In this document: in pieces, positions 45,080 through 54,951 of the stretch
Layout of the letters: each line of letters begins with the position of its first letter
How positions within the stretch are numbered: the first letter of the stretch is position 1
Source: an uncultured Clostridia bacterium
GTDB lineage: Bacteria > Bacillota > Clostridia > Christensenellales > UBA1242
Assembly (NCBI GenBank): GCA_934777505.1
Contig: CAKVNM010000004.1
Span: forward strand, 1 to 64,000
Length of the DNA: 64,000 nucleotides
Reading direction: 5' to 3'
Position numbers and translations under genes: made by a program
The notes under the pieces: generated by a model
Databases searched by the model: none
What the model was told of the DNA's origin: nothing
The model's input: the letters and a program-made list of their open reading frames with translations, nothing else

Positions 45080-46969
45080 ATGAAAGTAAACATTCGTAAC
45101 TCAATTTTAAAAATTTCACTTTTAACGCTTGTTGCACTAGTTTTAACGGCGTTTGTTCCTATGTTTTCTAGTCCAAAAAATGTGAGTGCGTCTGCAACTG
45201 ATGTTTTGGTGCAGTCATACTACGAAGAAAACAATAACAACAACGGCGGAGTGTATAGTTTTGGTGGAAATGGTGGAACGGTCAGCGTGGACAATGCGTC
45301 ATATTCTGCACAAGTTATTGCCGACACAACTTCGTCCAGCACGCTATATATCAAAACTAGCGACTCCTACACTTTGGAAGGAGTGTATAGCGAATATGCA
45401 AGCGGAATGTTTGGCGGAACAAGTTTTGACTTCACAGAACAAGACGACCACTACACCGTGGACCTAAGCAACGCAGTTTTGTACACAAACAACTTGTATG
45501 TTAAGTTTACTTTAAAAAGAGTTAATATCATAATTGAGTCAAACGAATATTTTTCGTTCACAGGTTCAGGAAAATATATTGTTGGCAGTCCCATTTCGAT
45601 TAACGCTCAGCCAAACGGAGCATCTGCAATATTTAGCAGATGGGTCAGTGTTGTTGGTGACACCGAAACCACATTTTCTACCAACAAAACAGATTCCTTT
45701 ACGGCAAGTCAAGATTTAAGACTAAAAGTTGTTCCAAAATATCTGTTAAATATCGTTCCAAACGACAATGGACAAATCAATGTCTTAAAAGACGGCGTTT
45801 TGACAACCGAAACATACTTCGAACCAAAAACCGATTTGATTGTGGAGGCGGTGGCAAACAATGGCTACAAGTTTGTCGACTTCAAAGACGCCTATGCGGG
45901 CAATCCATCAAGTTTTAGAATTAGAGTTTCTGGACCAGTCACAATTGAAGGTATTTTTGAAAGCAAGGGTGCAAACATCACAATTTCTTCAACAAATATC
46001 GACCACAGTTCGCTTGAAGGCTCAACCAACACCGAAAACATTGAATACTATGTTGGCGACACCGTTCGCTTGAATGTTACAGTGGGCGAAAGATACAAGT
46101 TTACTGGCTGGCTAACAAACGCTTCTGGACAAATTGATTTAAACAGCGAAAGTTTGACCTACACCGTTACAGCGCAAGATGTTGAAAGGGGGAATATCTA
46201 CTTTACAGCAAGTATTATTAAAGAATATGCCTACGCAAGCCTTGTTGTGTATGGCGGTGGAGTGGTTTCGACCAACGGAGTTTCGTCCACCACTGGATTT
46301 ACTCAAAACAAACTTTTAAACACTTCCTACAAAATGGAATTTTTGCCAAACAATATGTATGAACTCAGTGAGTTAAAATATACAAATCTTGAAACAAGAG
46401 AAACAAAATATTTGCTCCCACTTCAAGACGGCAAGTATGAATTTGATGTTACCGAAGACTTTGAAATCAGTGCAACATTCACTCAAATTTTGTGGTCACA
46501 ACACTATACTATGCCTTCTGGCAGTGGAACAAAAGACGACCCATATATGATTACCACTCCCGAAGAATTTGCCTTTATTGCATACGCTGTCAACAACTCA
46601 ATTTGGCAGTCGGACACAAAAAAAGTGGACTATCACAAAGCATACTATATGCTAACCAAGAACCTTGATTTTACTGGCAAGTACTGGGAAAAAGTTAGCA
46701 CAAGATTTATCGGCACGCTCGATGTTAATTTTAGGACAATCGAAAATGTAACCTTGCAAGACGAAACCAAAACAACAAACTACAAAGATTTGTTTGCGGG
46801 CAAAGTCAATATCAAGCGAGAAATTGGCACAGTTTGGACGATTGCAGGAATTTCAATCAGTGCAATTTTGACGATAACAATCATTTTGATTTTAATCTAT
46901 ATGAGCAAGTCAAAAACCAAAATCAAAAAGGTTGTAATCTTGCCACCAGACTTGAATGAGAAAAACTAA
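45080..46969 (+). CDS. Surface protein with InlB B-repeat-like modules
   Basis: 629 residues. N-terminal signal peptide (about 10-38), then repeated ~75-residue beta units with GY.F..W and VTVNGVF-type cores (e.g. AVANNGYKFVDFKDAY..., VGERYKFTGWLTNASG) typical of divergent InlB B-repeats. A GLUG-like segment follows (GSGTKDDPYMITTPEEFAFIAYAVN), then a C-terminal membrane helix (IAGISISAILTITIILILIYM) and a basic tail. It is anchored in the membrane with an extracellular body; the role is likely adhesion or binding. Confidence 0.75.
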   Translation: MKVNIRNSILKISLLTLVALVLTAFVPMFSSPKNVSASATDVLVQSYYEENNNNNGGVYSFGGNGGTVSVDNASYSAQVIADTTSSSTLYIKTSDSYTLEGVYSEYASGMFGGTSFDFTEQDDHYTVDLSNAVLYTNNLYVKFTLKRVNIIIESNEYFSFTGSGKYIVGSPISINAQPNGASAIFSRWVSVVGDTETTFSTNKTDSFTASQDLRLKVVPKYLLNIVPNDNGQINVLKDGVLTTETYFEPKTDLIVEAVANNGYKFVDFKDAYAGNPSSFRIRVSGPVTIEGIFESKGANITISSTNIDHSSLEGSTNTENIEYYVGDTVRLNVTVGERYKFTGWLTNASGQIDLNSESLTYTVTAQDVERGNIYFTASIIKEYAYASLVVYGGGVVSTNGVSSTTGFTQNKLLNTSYKMEFLPNNMYELSELKYTNLETRETKYLLPLQDGKYEFDVTEDFEISATFTQILWSQHYTMPSGSGTKDDPYMITTPEEFAFIAYAVNNSIWQSDTKKVDYHKAYYMLTKNLDFTGKYWEKVSTRFIGTLDVNFRTIENVTLQDETKTTNYKDLFAGKVNIKREIGTVWTIAGISISAILTITIILILIYMSKSKTKIKKVVILPPDLNEKN

Positions 46970-47017
46970 AACAACAAAAATGTCGAAAAATTTTTCAAAA
47001 AATTTTGCATTTAGGTA

Positions 47018-47116
47018 TTGACAAATAAAAATTTTGTGATAAACTAAGCACCGTAAAACATTTTTACCATTTTGTTTTATTGATATATAAACCTAGCGCT
47101 CCGCTAGGTTTTTTTG
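47018..47116 (+). ncRNA. Possible small RNA with own promoter and terminator
   Basis: TTGACA (47018-47023), 16 bp, TAAACT (47040-47045) predicts a start near 47052. A perfect AAACCTAGCG-CTC-CGCTAGGTTT terminator (47089-47111) plus T7 ends the transcript after ~65 nt. There is no open frame. It may alternatively just be a read-through terminator for the preceding gene. Confidence 0.4.
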
Positions 47117-47124
47117 TTTTAATA

Positions 47125-47153
47125 TTGACAAACGCCGTTATTATATTTATAAT
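47125..47153 (+). promoter_or_regulatory. Promoter of the two-gene lipoprotein unit
   Basis: TTGACA (47125-47130), 17 bp, TATAAT (47148-47153); consensus on both boxes. Confidence 0.85.
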
Positions 47154-47170
47154 AAAGTTAGAGGTTTAAA

Positions 47171-48007
47171 ATGAAAACATTTTTAAAATATTTTATAACA
47201 ATCGTGCTAATTGTTGCTATTATTTTTGGAGTAAAGACTTTGATTGACCGTGGAAGCGAGTCAAACAATCTTTATGCCACAATCAATCAACAAGCACTCG
47301 AAAAGATTGATAATTCCAAAATGCAGGCAAGCGTTAAGGGAATGAGCGACTACTACAACACTCACAACGCAGATAGCACTTTCCCAAGCGATATCAAAGT
47401 GTCTTGGTCGGTTGGAGAAATGAAGGCATATCTTGAAATGTATCAAGAATGTGACGCTATCATCGGCGAGTTGAAAGATTTAATCAACCTAAATATCTCT
47501 CAAACAGATAGTTTGGTCGAAGCCGTAAAATTTTACTATAACAAAACAGTTTCCAGTCTAAATAGTCAAAACGAAATTGCAAGCCAACTAAACGACTACT
47601 TAAAAGAGTCAAATGTTAGCGAAAGCGACTTTTTGTTCTTCTATAACGCACTTGCTAAATCAGTAAAGACAACTTTAACAAACTACACAAACCTTGCAAA
47701 AGCAATGAGTAATTTTGTTTTGAAAGATGTTTATGCTGGACAAACTGTCAACTTTGCTTTTATTGTCGACAGTGTAAAAGTTAACATGATGAATATCTTT
47801 GTTGGTGATTATGACTATCTTGACGAATACAAAGCACTTAGCAGAAATATATTGACAGTTGATGAACCACAGTTTGTTTTGAACTATAACAACGCAGGCG
47901 ATATTAACCTGCTATTAAGTGCAAAAGACAAACAAGAGTTTGTTAACAACTCATCAAACGAAAGCGTTAAATATCTTGCACAAGTATTATTTGGAATTGG
48001 TGCATAG
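47171..48007 (+). CDS. Exported protein of unknown function, gene 1 of a pair
   Basis: 278 residues. An N-terminal signal anchor (about 4-21, FLKYFITIVLIVAIIFGV) is followed by an all-helical, asparagine-rich body. I do not recognise a family. It has a consensus promoter and is followed after 11 bp by a lipoprotein gene, so the two probably work together at the cell surface. Confidence 0.65.
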   Translation: MKTFLKYFITIVLIVAIIFGVKTLIDRGSESNNLYATINQQALEKIDNSKMQASVKGMSDYYNTHNADSTFPSDIKVSWSVGEMKAYLEMYQECDAIIGELKDLINLNISQTDSLVEAVKFYYNKTVSSLNSQNEIASQLNDYLKESNVSESDFLFFYNALAKSVKTTLTNYTNLAKAMSNFVLKDVYAGQTVNFAFIVDSVKVNMMNIFVGDYDYLDEYKALSRNILTVDEPQFVLNYNNAGDINLLLSAKDKQEFVNNSSNESVKYLAQVLFGIGA

Positions 48008-48018
48008 GAGAGAATAAT

Positions 48019-49071
48019 ATGAACAAAAAATTTTTTAGTATTTTTGTGCTAGCAATTATGGTTACGGGATTAATGTTCTCGGGCTGTACAAAAGCAAATT
48101 CCGCTAGTTATAGCGAAGTATATAGCCACTTCAAAACCAATGTGGCTTCAAAGGTGTATGTTGACGACAACAATGTTGGCTCATATATTATCAGCAAAAA
48201 AGGTTCAGATGTTTACTACTTTGAGTTCACTTTGGACTCGGCGAACGCCAACCTTAGACAGCGTGTAAACTCAGCAGGCGAAAACAATATTTTCAATGCA
48301 CTTGCAAACAACAGAGAGTATGGCGTTGTTATTGGTCATGCGTCAAACTACTTTTTCAAAAAGTTTAATGACAGTGCAATGCTTGTTTATAGCGAAGATA
48401 AACTAAAAACAATCCCACAAAATTTGCTCACAACACTATACAATCAAGTTGACGATGTTACTTCTAACATCTCCAACTTTGCTAGCGGAACAAGAAAGTT
48501 AATCACAAGTTACAACGAACTTGACCCAGAAAGCAAAAGCACAAAATTTGCTCTTGAAGATTTGTTAAATGCCTACAAAAACTTGATTGGCTCAGTTATC
48601 GACATGAACATGACAACCGAGCAAATTATAGACGGTGTTTTGTTCGACTATGCTAGCGGTAGCGAAGAAGTTTCGCTTCTTGAACTCAACCGCATTGTTG
48701 ATGCGTTTGAACTTTACGCAACAAAATATATTTATCAAAAATATATGCAGTTTGACAAAAATACTCAACTAAGTTTTCTTGATAGCAACTTGGTTAGCAA
48801 ACTAAATCAAATGTTAACCCTAAACGAAAACGCAAAGAAAACTGGCAAAACAAGCACAGACCTTGACACTTACAACTATCTTAGAATGGTTGAAAAAAAC
48901 ATTCGCAATCAATTTGAAATCAATCAATCAGCAATAAATCAACTAAACGGCACTAAGCCAGTTGAAGGTAGCAAGAACTACGAACACAACTTGGCAGTTT
49001 ATAACAACTTTATGAACTACGAAGACGAGATGATTGCATATCTTAACCTAATCATTTCAATGCTTGGTTAA
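48019..49071 (+). CDS. Lipoprotein of unknown function, gene 2 of a pair
   Basis: 350 residues. Lipoprotein signal with lipobox FSGC (residues 20-23), followed by a helical body rich in Asn, Leu and Ser. Its style resembles the preceding gene (both long helical exported proteins), possibly a distant duplicate. No known domain is recognised. GGAGAG precedes the ATG. Confidence 0.7.
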   Translation: MNKKFFSIFVLAIMVTGLMFSGCTKANSASYSEVYSHFKTNVASKVYVDDNNVGSYIISKKGSDVYYFEFTLDSANANLRQRVNSAGENNIFNALANNREYGVVIGHASNYFFKKFNDSAMLVYSEDKLKTIPQNLLTTLYNQVDDVTSNISNFASGTRKLITSYNELDPESKSTKFALEDLLNAYKNLIGSVIDMNMTTEQIIDGVLFDYASGSEEVSLLELNRIVDAFELYATKYIYQKYMQFDKNTQLSFLDSNLVSKLNQMLTLNENAKKTGKTSTDLDTYNYLRMVEKNIRNQFEINQSAINQLNGTKPVEGSKNYEHNLAVYNNFMNYEDEMIAYLNLIISMLG

Positions 49072-49151
49072 CTTATAAAAAAAATATTGGCGAGTATTTG
49101 CCTTTATTTTTTTAAGTGTGATATAATCTATTAGTTTAAGGAGAAATATAT

Positions 49152-50813
49152 ATGGACTATAAAAAACTTGCTGATATGCTTTTTCCAGATGTCACATTAA
49201 CACTTGACGACCTAGAAAAGATGTATCCAGAAAGAAAACTAGAAAAAGGTGCAATCGTAACAAGATTTGCTCCATCTCCAACAGGCTTTTTGCATATTGG
49301 AAGTGTGTTTACTTGCCTTGTTGCAAGCAATTTTGCAAAAAAATCTGGTGGAAAATTTATATTAAGAATTGAAGATACCGACCAAAACAGACTTATTCCG
49401 GGGGCTATTGGTCTTATTATTGACGGATTAAAACGCTATAAAATTGAGTTTGACGAAGGCAGAACCGAAGACGGCAAAGACTTTGGCGACTACGGAACAT
49501 ATATGCAGAGTTTAAGAAAACCAATCTATATGGCAATGGCAAAATACTTGGTTTCTATCGGCAAAGCATATCCTTGTTTTTGTGATGAACAAACAACCGC
49601 TCGTGACAAAATGATTCAAGAGGCCAACAAGGAACTTATCGGCTACTACGGGGCTTATGCTCATTGCAGAGATTTGACACTAGAAGAAGTTGAAGAAAAC
49701 CTAAGACAAGGCAAAAAGTTTGCTATTCGTCTTAGATGCGAAAGCAATGCCGACAACAAGATTATTGTTGAAGACGCAATTCGTGGAACGCTAAAACTCA
49801 GCGACAACTTTAAAGATGTTGTTATTCTAAAAAGAGATTTCTTGCCACCATACAACTTTGCTCATGTTTGCGATGACCACTTTATGAGAGTTAACTTGGT
49901 TGTTCGTGGTGATGAGTATATTCCATCAATCGCAGAACACTTGCAAATTTTTAAGGCTTGCGGATTTGAACCAATCAAGTATGCTCATGTTGCGCCAATT
50001 CAAAAAATGGAAGGCGATTCAAAGCGTAAAATTTCCAAGCGTAAAGACCCAGAAGCAAATGTTGAATATTATATGCTAGAAGGCTACCCAGTTGAATCGG
50101 TTAGGGAATATTTGCTAACAGTAGCAAACTCAAACTTTGAAGAATGGAGAAAACAAAATCCAGACCGTAGTAACGAAGATTTTGTTGTTTCGCTCGACAA
50201 AATGAGCAAGAGCGGAGCATTATTTGATATGCCAAAACTCAACGATGTTAGCAAGAATGTTATTTCAAAATTCACAGCAGACTATGTTTACGATTTGGCT
50301 TACGAATGGGCAGAAAGATACGACAAAGAATTTGCTGAAATTATGAAAAACCACAAGGACTACACTTTGATTATTATGTCTATCGAGCGTGGAACTCCAA
50401 AGCCAAGAAAAGACATTGCAAAGTGGAACGATATCAAATCAACATATTTCTATTTCTACAAGGAACTTTTCAATCCACAAAAAGTGGAAGACTATGGCTT
50501 TGATTTAACAAAGTTTAACCTTGCCGATATCAAAGAAATTTGTTCACGCTATGCAAGAAATTACACACAAGAAACCGACAAGCAAGTTTGGTTTGACAAA
50601 ATCAAACACCTTGCAACCGATATTGGTTTTGCAGACGACATGAAAGCCTACAAGGCAAATCCTGCAAACTTTAAAGGTCACTATGGCGATGTTTCAACAA
50701 TCCTTCGTGTTGCTTTAACAACAAAGACCAACACACCAGACCTTTTTGAAATCATGAACCTTCTTGGAAAAGATGAAGTTGTTTCAAGACTCCAAAAAGT
50801 TTGCAAACTATAA
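49152..50813 (+). CDS. gltX: Glutamate-tRNA ligase
   Basis: 553 residues. Class I motifs HIGS (FAPSPTGFLHIGSVFT, near 46-49) and KISKRK (near 295-300), a catalytic RIEDTD block, and an alpha-helical anticodon-binding domain. Slightly longer than the usual ~480-500. Charges tRNA-Glu, and probably tRNA-Gln as well in a lineage that uses GatCAB (inference). AAGGAG precedes the ATG and a terminator follows. Confidence 0.95.
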   Translation: MDYKKLADMLFPDVTLTLDDLEKMYPERKLEKGAIVTRFAPSPTGFLHIGSVFTCLVASNFAKKSGGKFILRIEDTDQNRLIPGAIGLIIDGLKRYKIEFDEGRTEDGKDFGDYGTYMQSLRKPIYMAMAKYLVSIGKAYPCFCDEQTTARDKMIQEANKELIGYYGAYAHCRDLTLEEVEENLRQGKKFAIRLRCESNADNKIIVEDAIRGTLKLSDNFKDVVILKRDFLPPYNFAHVCDDHFMRVNLVVRGDEYIPSIAEHLQIFKACGFEPIKYAHVAPIQKMEGDSKRKISKRKDPEANVEYYMLEGYPVESVREYLLTVANSNFEEWRKQNPDRSNEDFVVSLDKMSKSGALFDMPKLNDVSKNVISKFTADYVYDLAYEWAERYDKEFAEIMKNHKDYTLIIMSIERGTPKPRKDIAKWNDIKSTYFYFYKELFNPQKVEDYGFDLTKFNLADIKEICSRYARNYTQETDKQVWFDKIKHLATDIGFADDMKAYKANPANFKGHYGDVSTILRVALTTKTNTPDLFEIMNLLGKDEVVSRLQKVCKL

Positions 50814-51178
50814 TATGTTTTTAAAAATTAAAGTTCACATTTTGTGAACTTTTTTTGTTGAAGTGCTAAGTTGTTTGGACTTGTAAGAATTATTTAACAC
50901 TTGTTTTAGCCCTTATGTTTTAAAAAGTAAATTTTGTAATTAAACAATGAGAAAAAGTTTCTTGATTTGGAAAAAATCAAAGCAATCTTTTATTAATGAT
51001 AATAAGACTCAATATGTAAAATATTTGTCAATCTGTATGAGTCGTTATTTAAATTAAATTTAGAAGTTGCAAAGCAAAAATATGTTATTGATACTTTTTA
51101 TCATTAAATATTGTTTTATTGTCTAATTAAATAGATTTTTAGCGTTGATTTTTTGTAAGTTTGTGATATAATTAATGC
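50814..51178. other. Terminator and AT-rich gap
   Basis: Contains a perfect terminator AAAGTTCACA/TGTGAACTTT (50830-50852) after gltX and the next gene's promoter. In between, only AT-rich sequence. Confidence 0.6.
50830..50857 (+). terminator. gltX terminator
   Basis: Perfect 10-bp stem AAAGTTCACA / TGTGAACTTT with T-run. Confidence 0.88.
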
Positions 51179-51181
51179 ATG
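51145..51181 (+). promoter_or_regulatory. Leaderless-type promoter of the ABC-F gene
   Basis: TTGATT (51145-51150), 16 bp, TATAAT (51167-51172), then 6 bp to the ATG at 51179; no ribosome site. Confidence 0.7.
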
Positions 51182-52738
51182 GGACTAATCGACTTTAACA
51201 ATTTTTCACTCGCATTTGGCGAAAAGGTGCTTTTTACAAACGCCAATTTTTTCGTGAACAAATTTGACAAAATGGGAGTTGTTGGAGTCAACGGGGCTGG
51301 CAAAAGTACGCTTCTAAAAATGCTAACTGGCGAAGTGTTGTTCGACAAGGGAGAACTTGTTATCAATCCAAACATCAAACTTGGCTATCTTGACCAGCAC
51401 GCATTAATAGACAGCAATCTTTCAGTGTTCGACTATCTTAGAGAAAGTTATAAAGAGATTTATGACGCCGACAAAAAACTAGCCGAAACATATAACAAAA
51501 TGGCGTTTGCCACTGACGAAAATCAACTGATTGCTTTGACAAATCAAACGGAAAAGTTGCTAGAATTTTTGGATACTAACGATTTTTATGCTCTTGATGG
51601 AAAAATTAGGAGAGTGGCAGATGGCCTTGGTATAACTGATTTTGGACTAGATACGCCTGTTAGAACTTTGAGTGGCGGTCAAAGAGCAAAAGTTCGTTTG
51701 GCAAAATTGCTCCTTGAAAAACCCGATGTTATTTTGCTTGATGAGCCAACCAACTTTTTGGACGCAAGCCATATTGAGTGGTTAACAAATTATATTGTAA
51801 ACACCGAAGGCACTTTTGTTGTTGTCAGCCATGATGAAACATTTTTGCAGGGCATTACAACTTGCATTTGCGATATTGATAACAAGGTTGTAACAAGATA
51901 TAATCAAAACTTTAAGGATTATGTAAAGGAAAAACAGTTGCGACACGAACAGCAAACCAATGCCTACAATCGTCAGCAAAAAAAGATAGAGGCCACAACA
52001 AAACTTATTGATAGATTTAGATACAAAGCCACAAAGGCTAGCATGGTGCAAAGCAGAATCAAGGCTCTTGACAAGTTGGAATTAATCGAAAAACCAAGCG
52101 AACACGCAAGACCCACTTTTTTGTTTAACTACAAGCCACTTGGCTCAAAAATTTTGCTAGAAGTCACCAACCTAAAAATTGGCTATAATGGCAAATCACT
52201 TCTTGCTAGACCTATCAATATTACGCTTGAAAAAGGCGAAAAACTTGCTATCACTGGATTTAACGGAATTGGAAAGTCAACATTTTTAAAAACGCTTTCG
52301 GGAATTATTCCAGCAATCAGCGGAGAGTTTAAGTTTGCAACCAACACAATCATTGGCTACTACGAGCAGGACAACATTTTTGAAGACGACAGCATGACCC
52401 CGCTAGCATATATTTTGAGCGAATTTCCAAAACTCACGCAAACCGAAGCTCGTTCGTTTCTCGCTCGTTCGGGCCTCACCGCAAAGGAAGTTTTAGAACC
52501 GATAAAGTCACTCAGTGGCGGAGAGCAAGGTAAAATCAAAATTTGTAAACTGATGCTCATACCTTGCAACATTCTAATTTTGGACGAACCAACAAATCAC
52601 TTAGATGCAAATGCAATCAAGCAACTATCTTTTGCAATCAAAAAGTTTGACGGAACAGTTCTGTTTGTTAGTCACGACAAAGAATTTGTAAAAAACAATG
52701 CCGATAAGATTATTAGTTTTGAAGATTTACTGGCGTAA
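51179..52738 (+). CDS. ABC-F family ATPase
   Basis: 519 residues, two ABC domains on one chain without membrane helices. Domain 1: GVNGAGKST, LSGGQRAKVRLAKLLL, LLDEPTNFLD. A charged linker (~220-300) follows. Domain 2: GFNGIGKST, LSGGEQGKIKICKLML, LDEPTNHLD. This is the ABC-F layout; such proteins act on the ribosome (translation factor or antibiotic protection). The Gly-Ile replacement in the second Walker A is mild. The subfamily cannot be fixed. Confidence 0.93.
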   Translation: MGLIDFNNFSLAFGEKVLFTNANFFVNKFDKMGVVGVNGAGKSTLLKMLTGEVLFDKGELVINPNIKLGYLDQHALIDSNLSVFDYLRESYKEIYDADKKLAETYNKMAFATDENQLIALTNQTEKLLEFLDTNDFYALDGKIRRVADGLGITDFGLDTPVRTLSGGQRAKVRLAKLLLEKPDVILLDEPTNFLDASHIEWLTNYIVNTEGTFVVVSHDETFLQGITTCICDIDNKVVTRYNQNFKDYVKEKQLRHEQQTNAYNRQQKKIEATTKLIDRFRYKATKASMVQSRIKALDKLELIEKPSEHARPTFLFNYKPLGSKILLEVTNLKIGYNGKSLLARPINITLEKGEKLAITGFNGIGKSTFLKTLSGIIPAISGEFKFATNTIIGYYEQDNIFEDDSMTPLAYILSEFPKLTQTEARSFLARSGLTAKEVLEPIKSLSGGEQGKIKICKLMLIPCNILILDEPTNHLDANAIKQLSFAIKKFDGTVLFVSHDKEFVKNNADKIISFEDLLA

Positions 52739-53093
52739 ACTTATAAAAATTTGAAGATATATTGAACAAAAAGCACGGTTTTTCCGTGTTTTTATTTATT
52801 GATACTTTTTCTTAATAATTATAATTAAATTTATACTAACAAAAACAAATTAAAATTTTTATATTATTCTTATAAAAATTACTTTTGAGAATTAATATCA
52901 ATATGTGATTTTATCTCTTGCTTGCTTTAATAAATATGCTTTTTCTTTAAGATTCTACTGATATTCCCAGTATAAAAACGACTATCACGCTTTAAAGAAT
53001 TGACATTTTTGATTAATTGTTGTAACTTTAAATTATATTTATTAATTTACTTGGTGGTGTTTTGTTGCCACTCGATTTTAAGGAGCATTAATC
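52739..53093. other. Gap upstream of trpS
   Basis: Holds a terminator (CACGG/CCGTG, 52770-52793) and AT-rich sequence. I looked for a tryptophan T-box (specifier loop and AGGGTGG antiterminator) and did not see one. Confidence 0.5.
52770..52793 (+). terminator. ABC-F gene terminator
   Basis: CACGG-N5-CCGTG stem with an A-run before and a T-run after. Confidence 0.75.
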
Positions 53094-54179
53094 ATGAAAA
53101 ATATTATTTTAACAGCCGACCGTCCAACAGGCAGACTTCATATCGGTCACTATGTTGGGTCTTTAAGAGAAAGAGTAAGACTTCAAAACGAAGGTAACTA
53201 TGACGAACTTTATGTTATGATTGCAGACGCTCAGGCTTTAACCGACAACGCCGACAATCCAACAAAAGTCAGGGAAAATGTTATGGAAGTTATGCTTGAC
53301 TATTTGTCGGTTGGTCTTGACCCACAAAAGACAACATTTTTTGTGCAATCTCAAATTTCGGCACTTCCAGAAATCACACTTTACTTTATGAACCTTGTAA
53401 CGCTTCCAAGACTGCTTAGAAATCCAACCGTAAAAAACGAAATCAAGGCTCGTGGTTTTGACAACTCAGGCGTTCCAGTTGGCTTTGCAAACTACCCAAT
53501 CAGTCAAGCAGCAGACATTGCAACATTCAAGGCAAACTTAATTCCAGTTGGAATTGACCAAGAACCAATGCTCGAACAAACCAGAGAGATTGTTAGAAGT
53601 TTTAACCGCACATATAACACCGATTGTTTGGTGGAATGTAAATCAATCCTAGCCAAAAACGAATCTTGTCTTCGTTTGCCAGGGACAGACGGCGATGCAA
53701 AAATGAGCAAATCGCTTGGAAATTGCATTTATCTTAGTGACGAACCAGAAGTTATCAAAAAGAAAATCAATTCTATCAAAACTTTCCCAAGACAAATCAC
53801 GGAAGCGGGAATTTTGGAAAATAATGTGCTATTTATTTATCTTGACGCATTCTGCTTGGACGAACACTTCAAAATGTTCTACCCAGAATTTAACAACCTT
53901 GACGAATTAAAATCTGCATATCAAAAAGGTGGCATTGGCGATGGAAAAATCAAGAGTTTCCTAAACGAAATCATGCAAAGCACCTTAAAACCAATCAGGG
54001 AAAGACGAAAAGAATATCAAAAGCAAATTCACTCAATTATGCAAATTTTAAAGGACGGAACAGAAAAGGCAAACAAAGTTGCAAATCAAACTTTAAGCGA
54101 AATCAAAAAAGCAATGTGCATTGACTATTTTGATAGCGACACCTTTGAAAAAGAACAAATCAAAAAGTTCGGCAACTAA
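53094..54179 (+). CDS. trpS: Tryptophan-tRNA ligase
   Basis: 361 residues. Class I motifs HIGH (RPTGRLHIGHYVGSL, residues 14-17) and KMSKS (DAKMSKSLGN), and the GVPVGFANYPISQAAD block. Length is normal. AAGGAG precedes the ATG, and a bidirectional terminator follows. Confidence 0.97.
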   Translation: MKNIILTADRPTGRLHIGHYVGSLRERVRLQNEGNYDELYVMIADAQALTDNADNPTKVRENVMEVMLDYLSVGLDPQKTTFFVQSQISALPEITLYFMNLVTLPRLLRNPTVKNEIKARGFDNSGVPVGFANYPISQAADIATFKANLIPVGIDQEPMLEQTREIVRSFNRTYNTDCLVECKSILAKNESCLRLPGTDGDAKMSKSLGNCIYLSDEPEVIKKKINSIKTFPRQITEAGILENNVLFIYLDAFCLDEHFKMFYPEFNNLDELKSAYQKGGIGDGKIKSFLNEIMQSTLKPIRERRKEYQKQIHSIMQILKDGTEKANKVANQTLSEIKKAMCIDYFDSDTFEKEQIKKFGN

Positions 54180-54204
54180 AAAAGTTAATGTTCTTGAAGA
54201 TATA

Positions 54205-54232
54205 AAAAAATGGTCAAAACTGACCATTTTTT
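54205..54232. terminator. Bidirectional terminator between trpS and rubrerythrin
   Basis: AAAAAATGGTCA / TGACCATTTTTT perfect stem, loop AAAC. Confidence 0.88.
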
Positions 54233-54251
54233 GTTGCTTATTGAGTTTTGC

Positions 54252-54851
54252 TTATTCGCCCATGTCAAGCGGAACTTCGGCATAGCCTTGTGGGAAGTGG
54301 CAGAGCGGACATTCCTTCCATGCTTCCTTTGCGGTGTGTTCAAATCCACATTGACCACATTTCCACTTTGTGCTTTTTGGCATTTTGTAAAGTTTTTTAG
54401 ACTTCATTTTGTCGCATAATTGTTTTAACAAATTGCTGTGGCAGTTTTCCACCGTGGCAACAAGTTTGAACGAGTGTGCAATGTCGTCATAGCCTTCGTC
54501 TTGGGCAATCTTTGCAAAAGCGGGATAGATGTTTTCAAAAAGTTCATACTCGTTTTTTGAGTGATACTTAAAGTTTTCACAAAGCGTTCCACATTCAAAA
54601 GGGTAGCCGTAGGTCATGTCGATGTTATTTTCCACTTTTTTGGAATTTTGTTGCAAATAATCCCAAAAAATTTTTGCGTGGCTCATTTCGTGTTTTGCGA
54701 GTGTTTTTAGGGTGGTCTTAACAAATTCTAGTTCTTCCGCTTCGGCTTGCTTTGCCATAAACTGATATTTTGCTCCTTCCATGCACTCGGCACTAAAACT
54801 TCGTGCCAAATTAACTTTTGTTTTGCTTTTTTCAAAATCAACTTTGCTCAT
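54252..54851 (-). CDS. Rubrerythrin
   Basis: 199 residues. A ferritin-like di-iron domain with Glu-rich helices (residues 1-150; EHEMSHAKIFWDYL-type pattern, here KHEMSHAKIFW) precedes a C-terminal rubredoxin-like CGQCGFEH...CPLC iron site. It reduces hydrogen peroxide and protects anaerobes from oxidative stress. AAGGAG precedes the ATG. Both iron sites appear complete. Confidence 0.92.
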   Translation of the reverse strand: MSKVDFEKSKTKVNLARSFSAECMEGAKYQFMAKQAEAEELEFVKTTLKTLAKHEMSHAKIFWDYLQQNSKKVENNIDMTYGYPFECGTLCENFKYHSKNEYELFENIYPAFAKIAQDEGYDDIAHSFKLVATVENCHSNLLKQLCDKMKSKKLYKMPKSTKWKCGQCGFEHTAKEAWKECPLCHFPQGYAEVPLDMGE

Positions 54852-54951
54852 AAAAATCTCCTTATTTGATATTTTGTAATGATTGCCTAATTTGTAAATT
54901 TTTAATCATAATTTGTTTTATAATTTCAAAAAATGTAATATAATAGCCTAT

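Noticed and set aside
52739..53093. Tryptophan T-box before trpS (and glycine T-box before glyS)
   Set aside because: No specifier or antiterminator consensus found.
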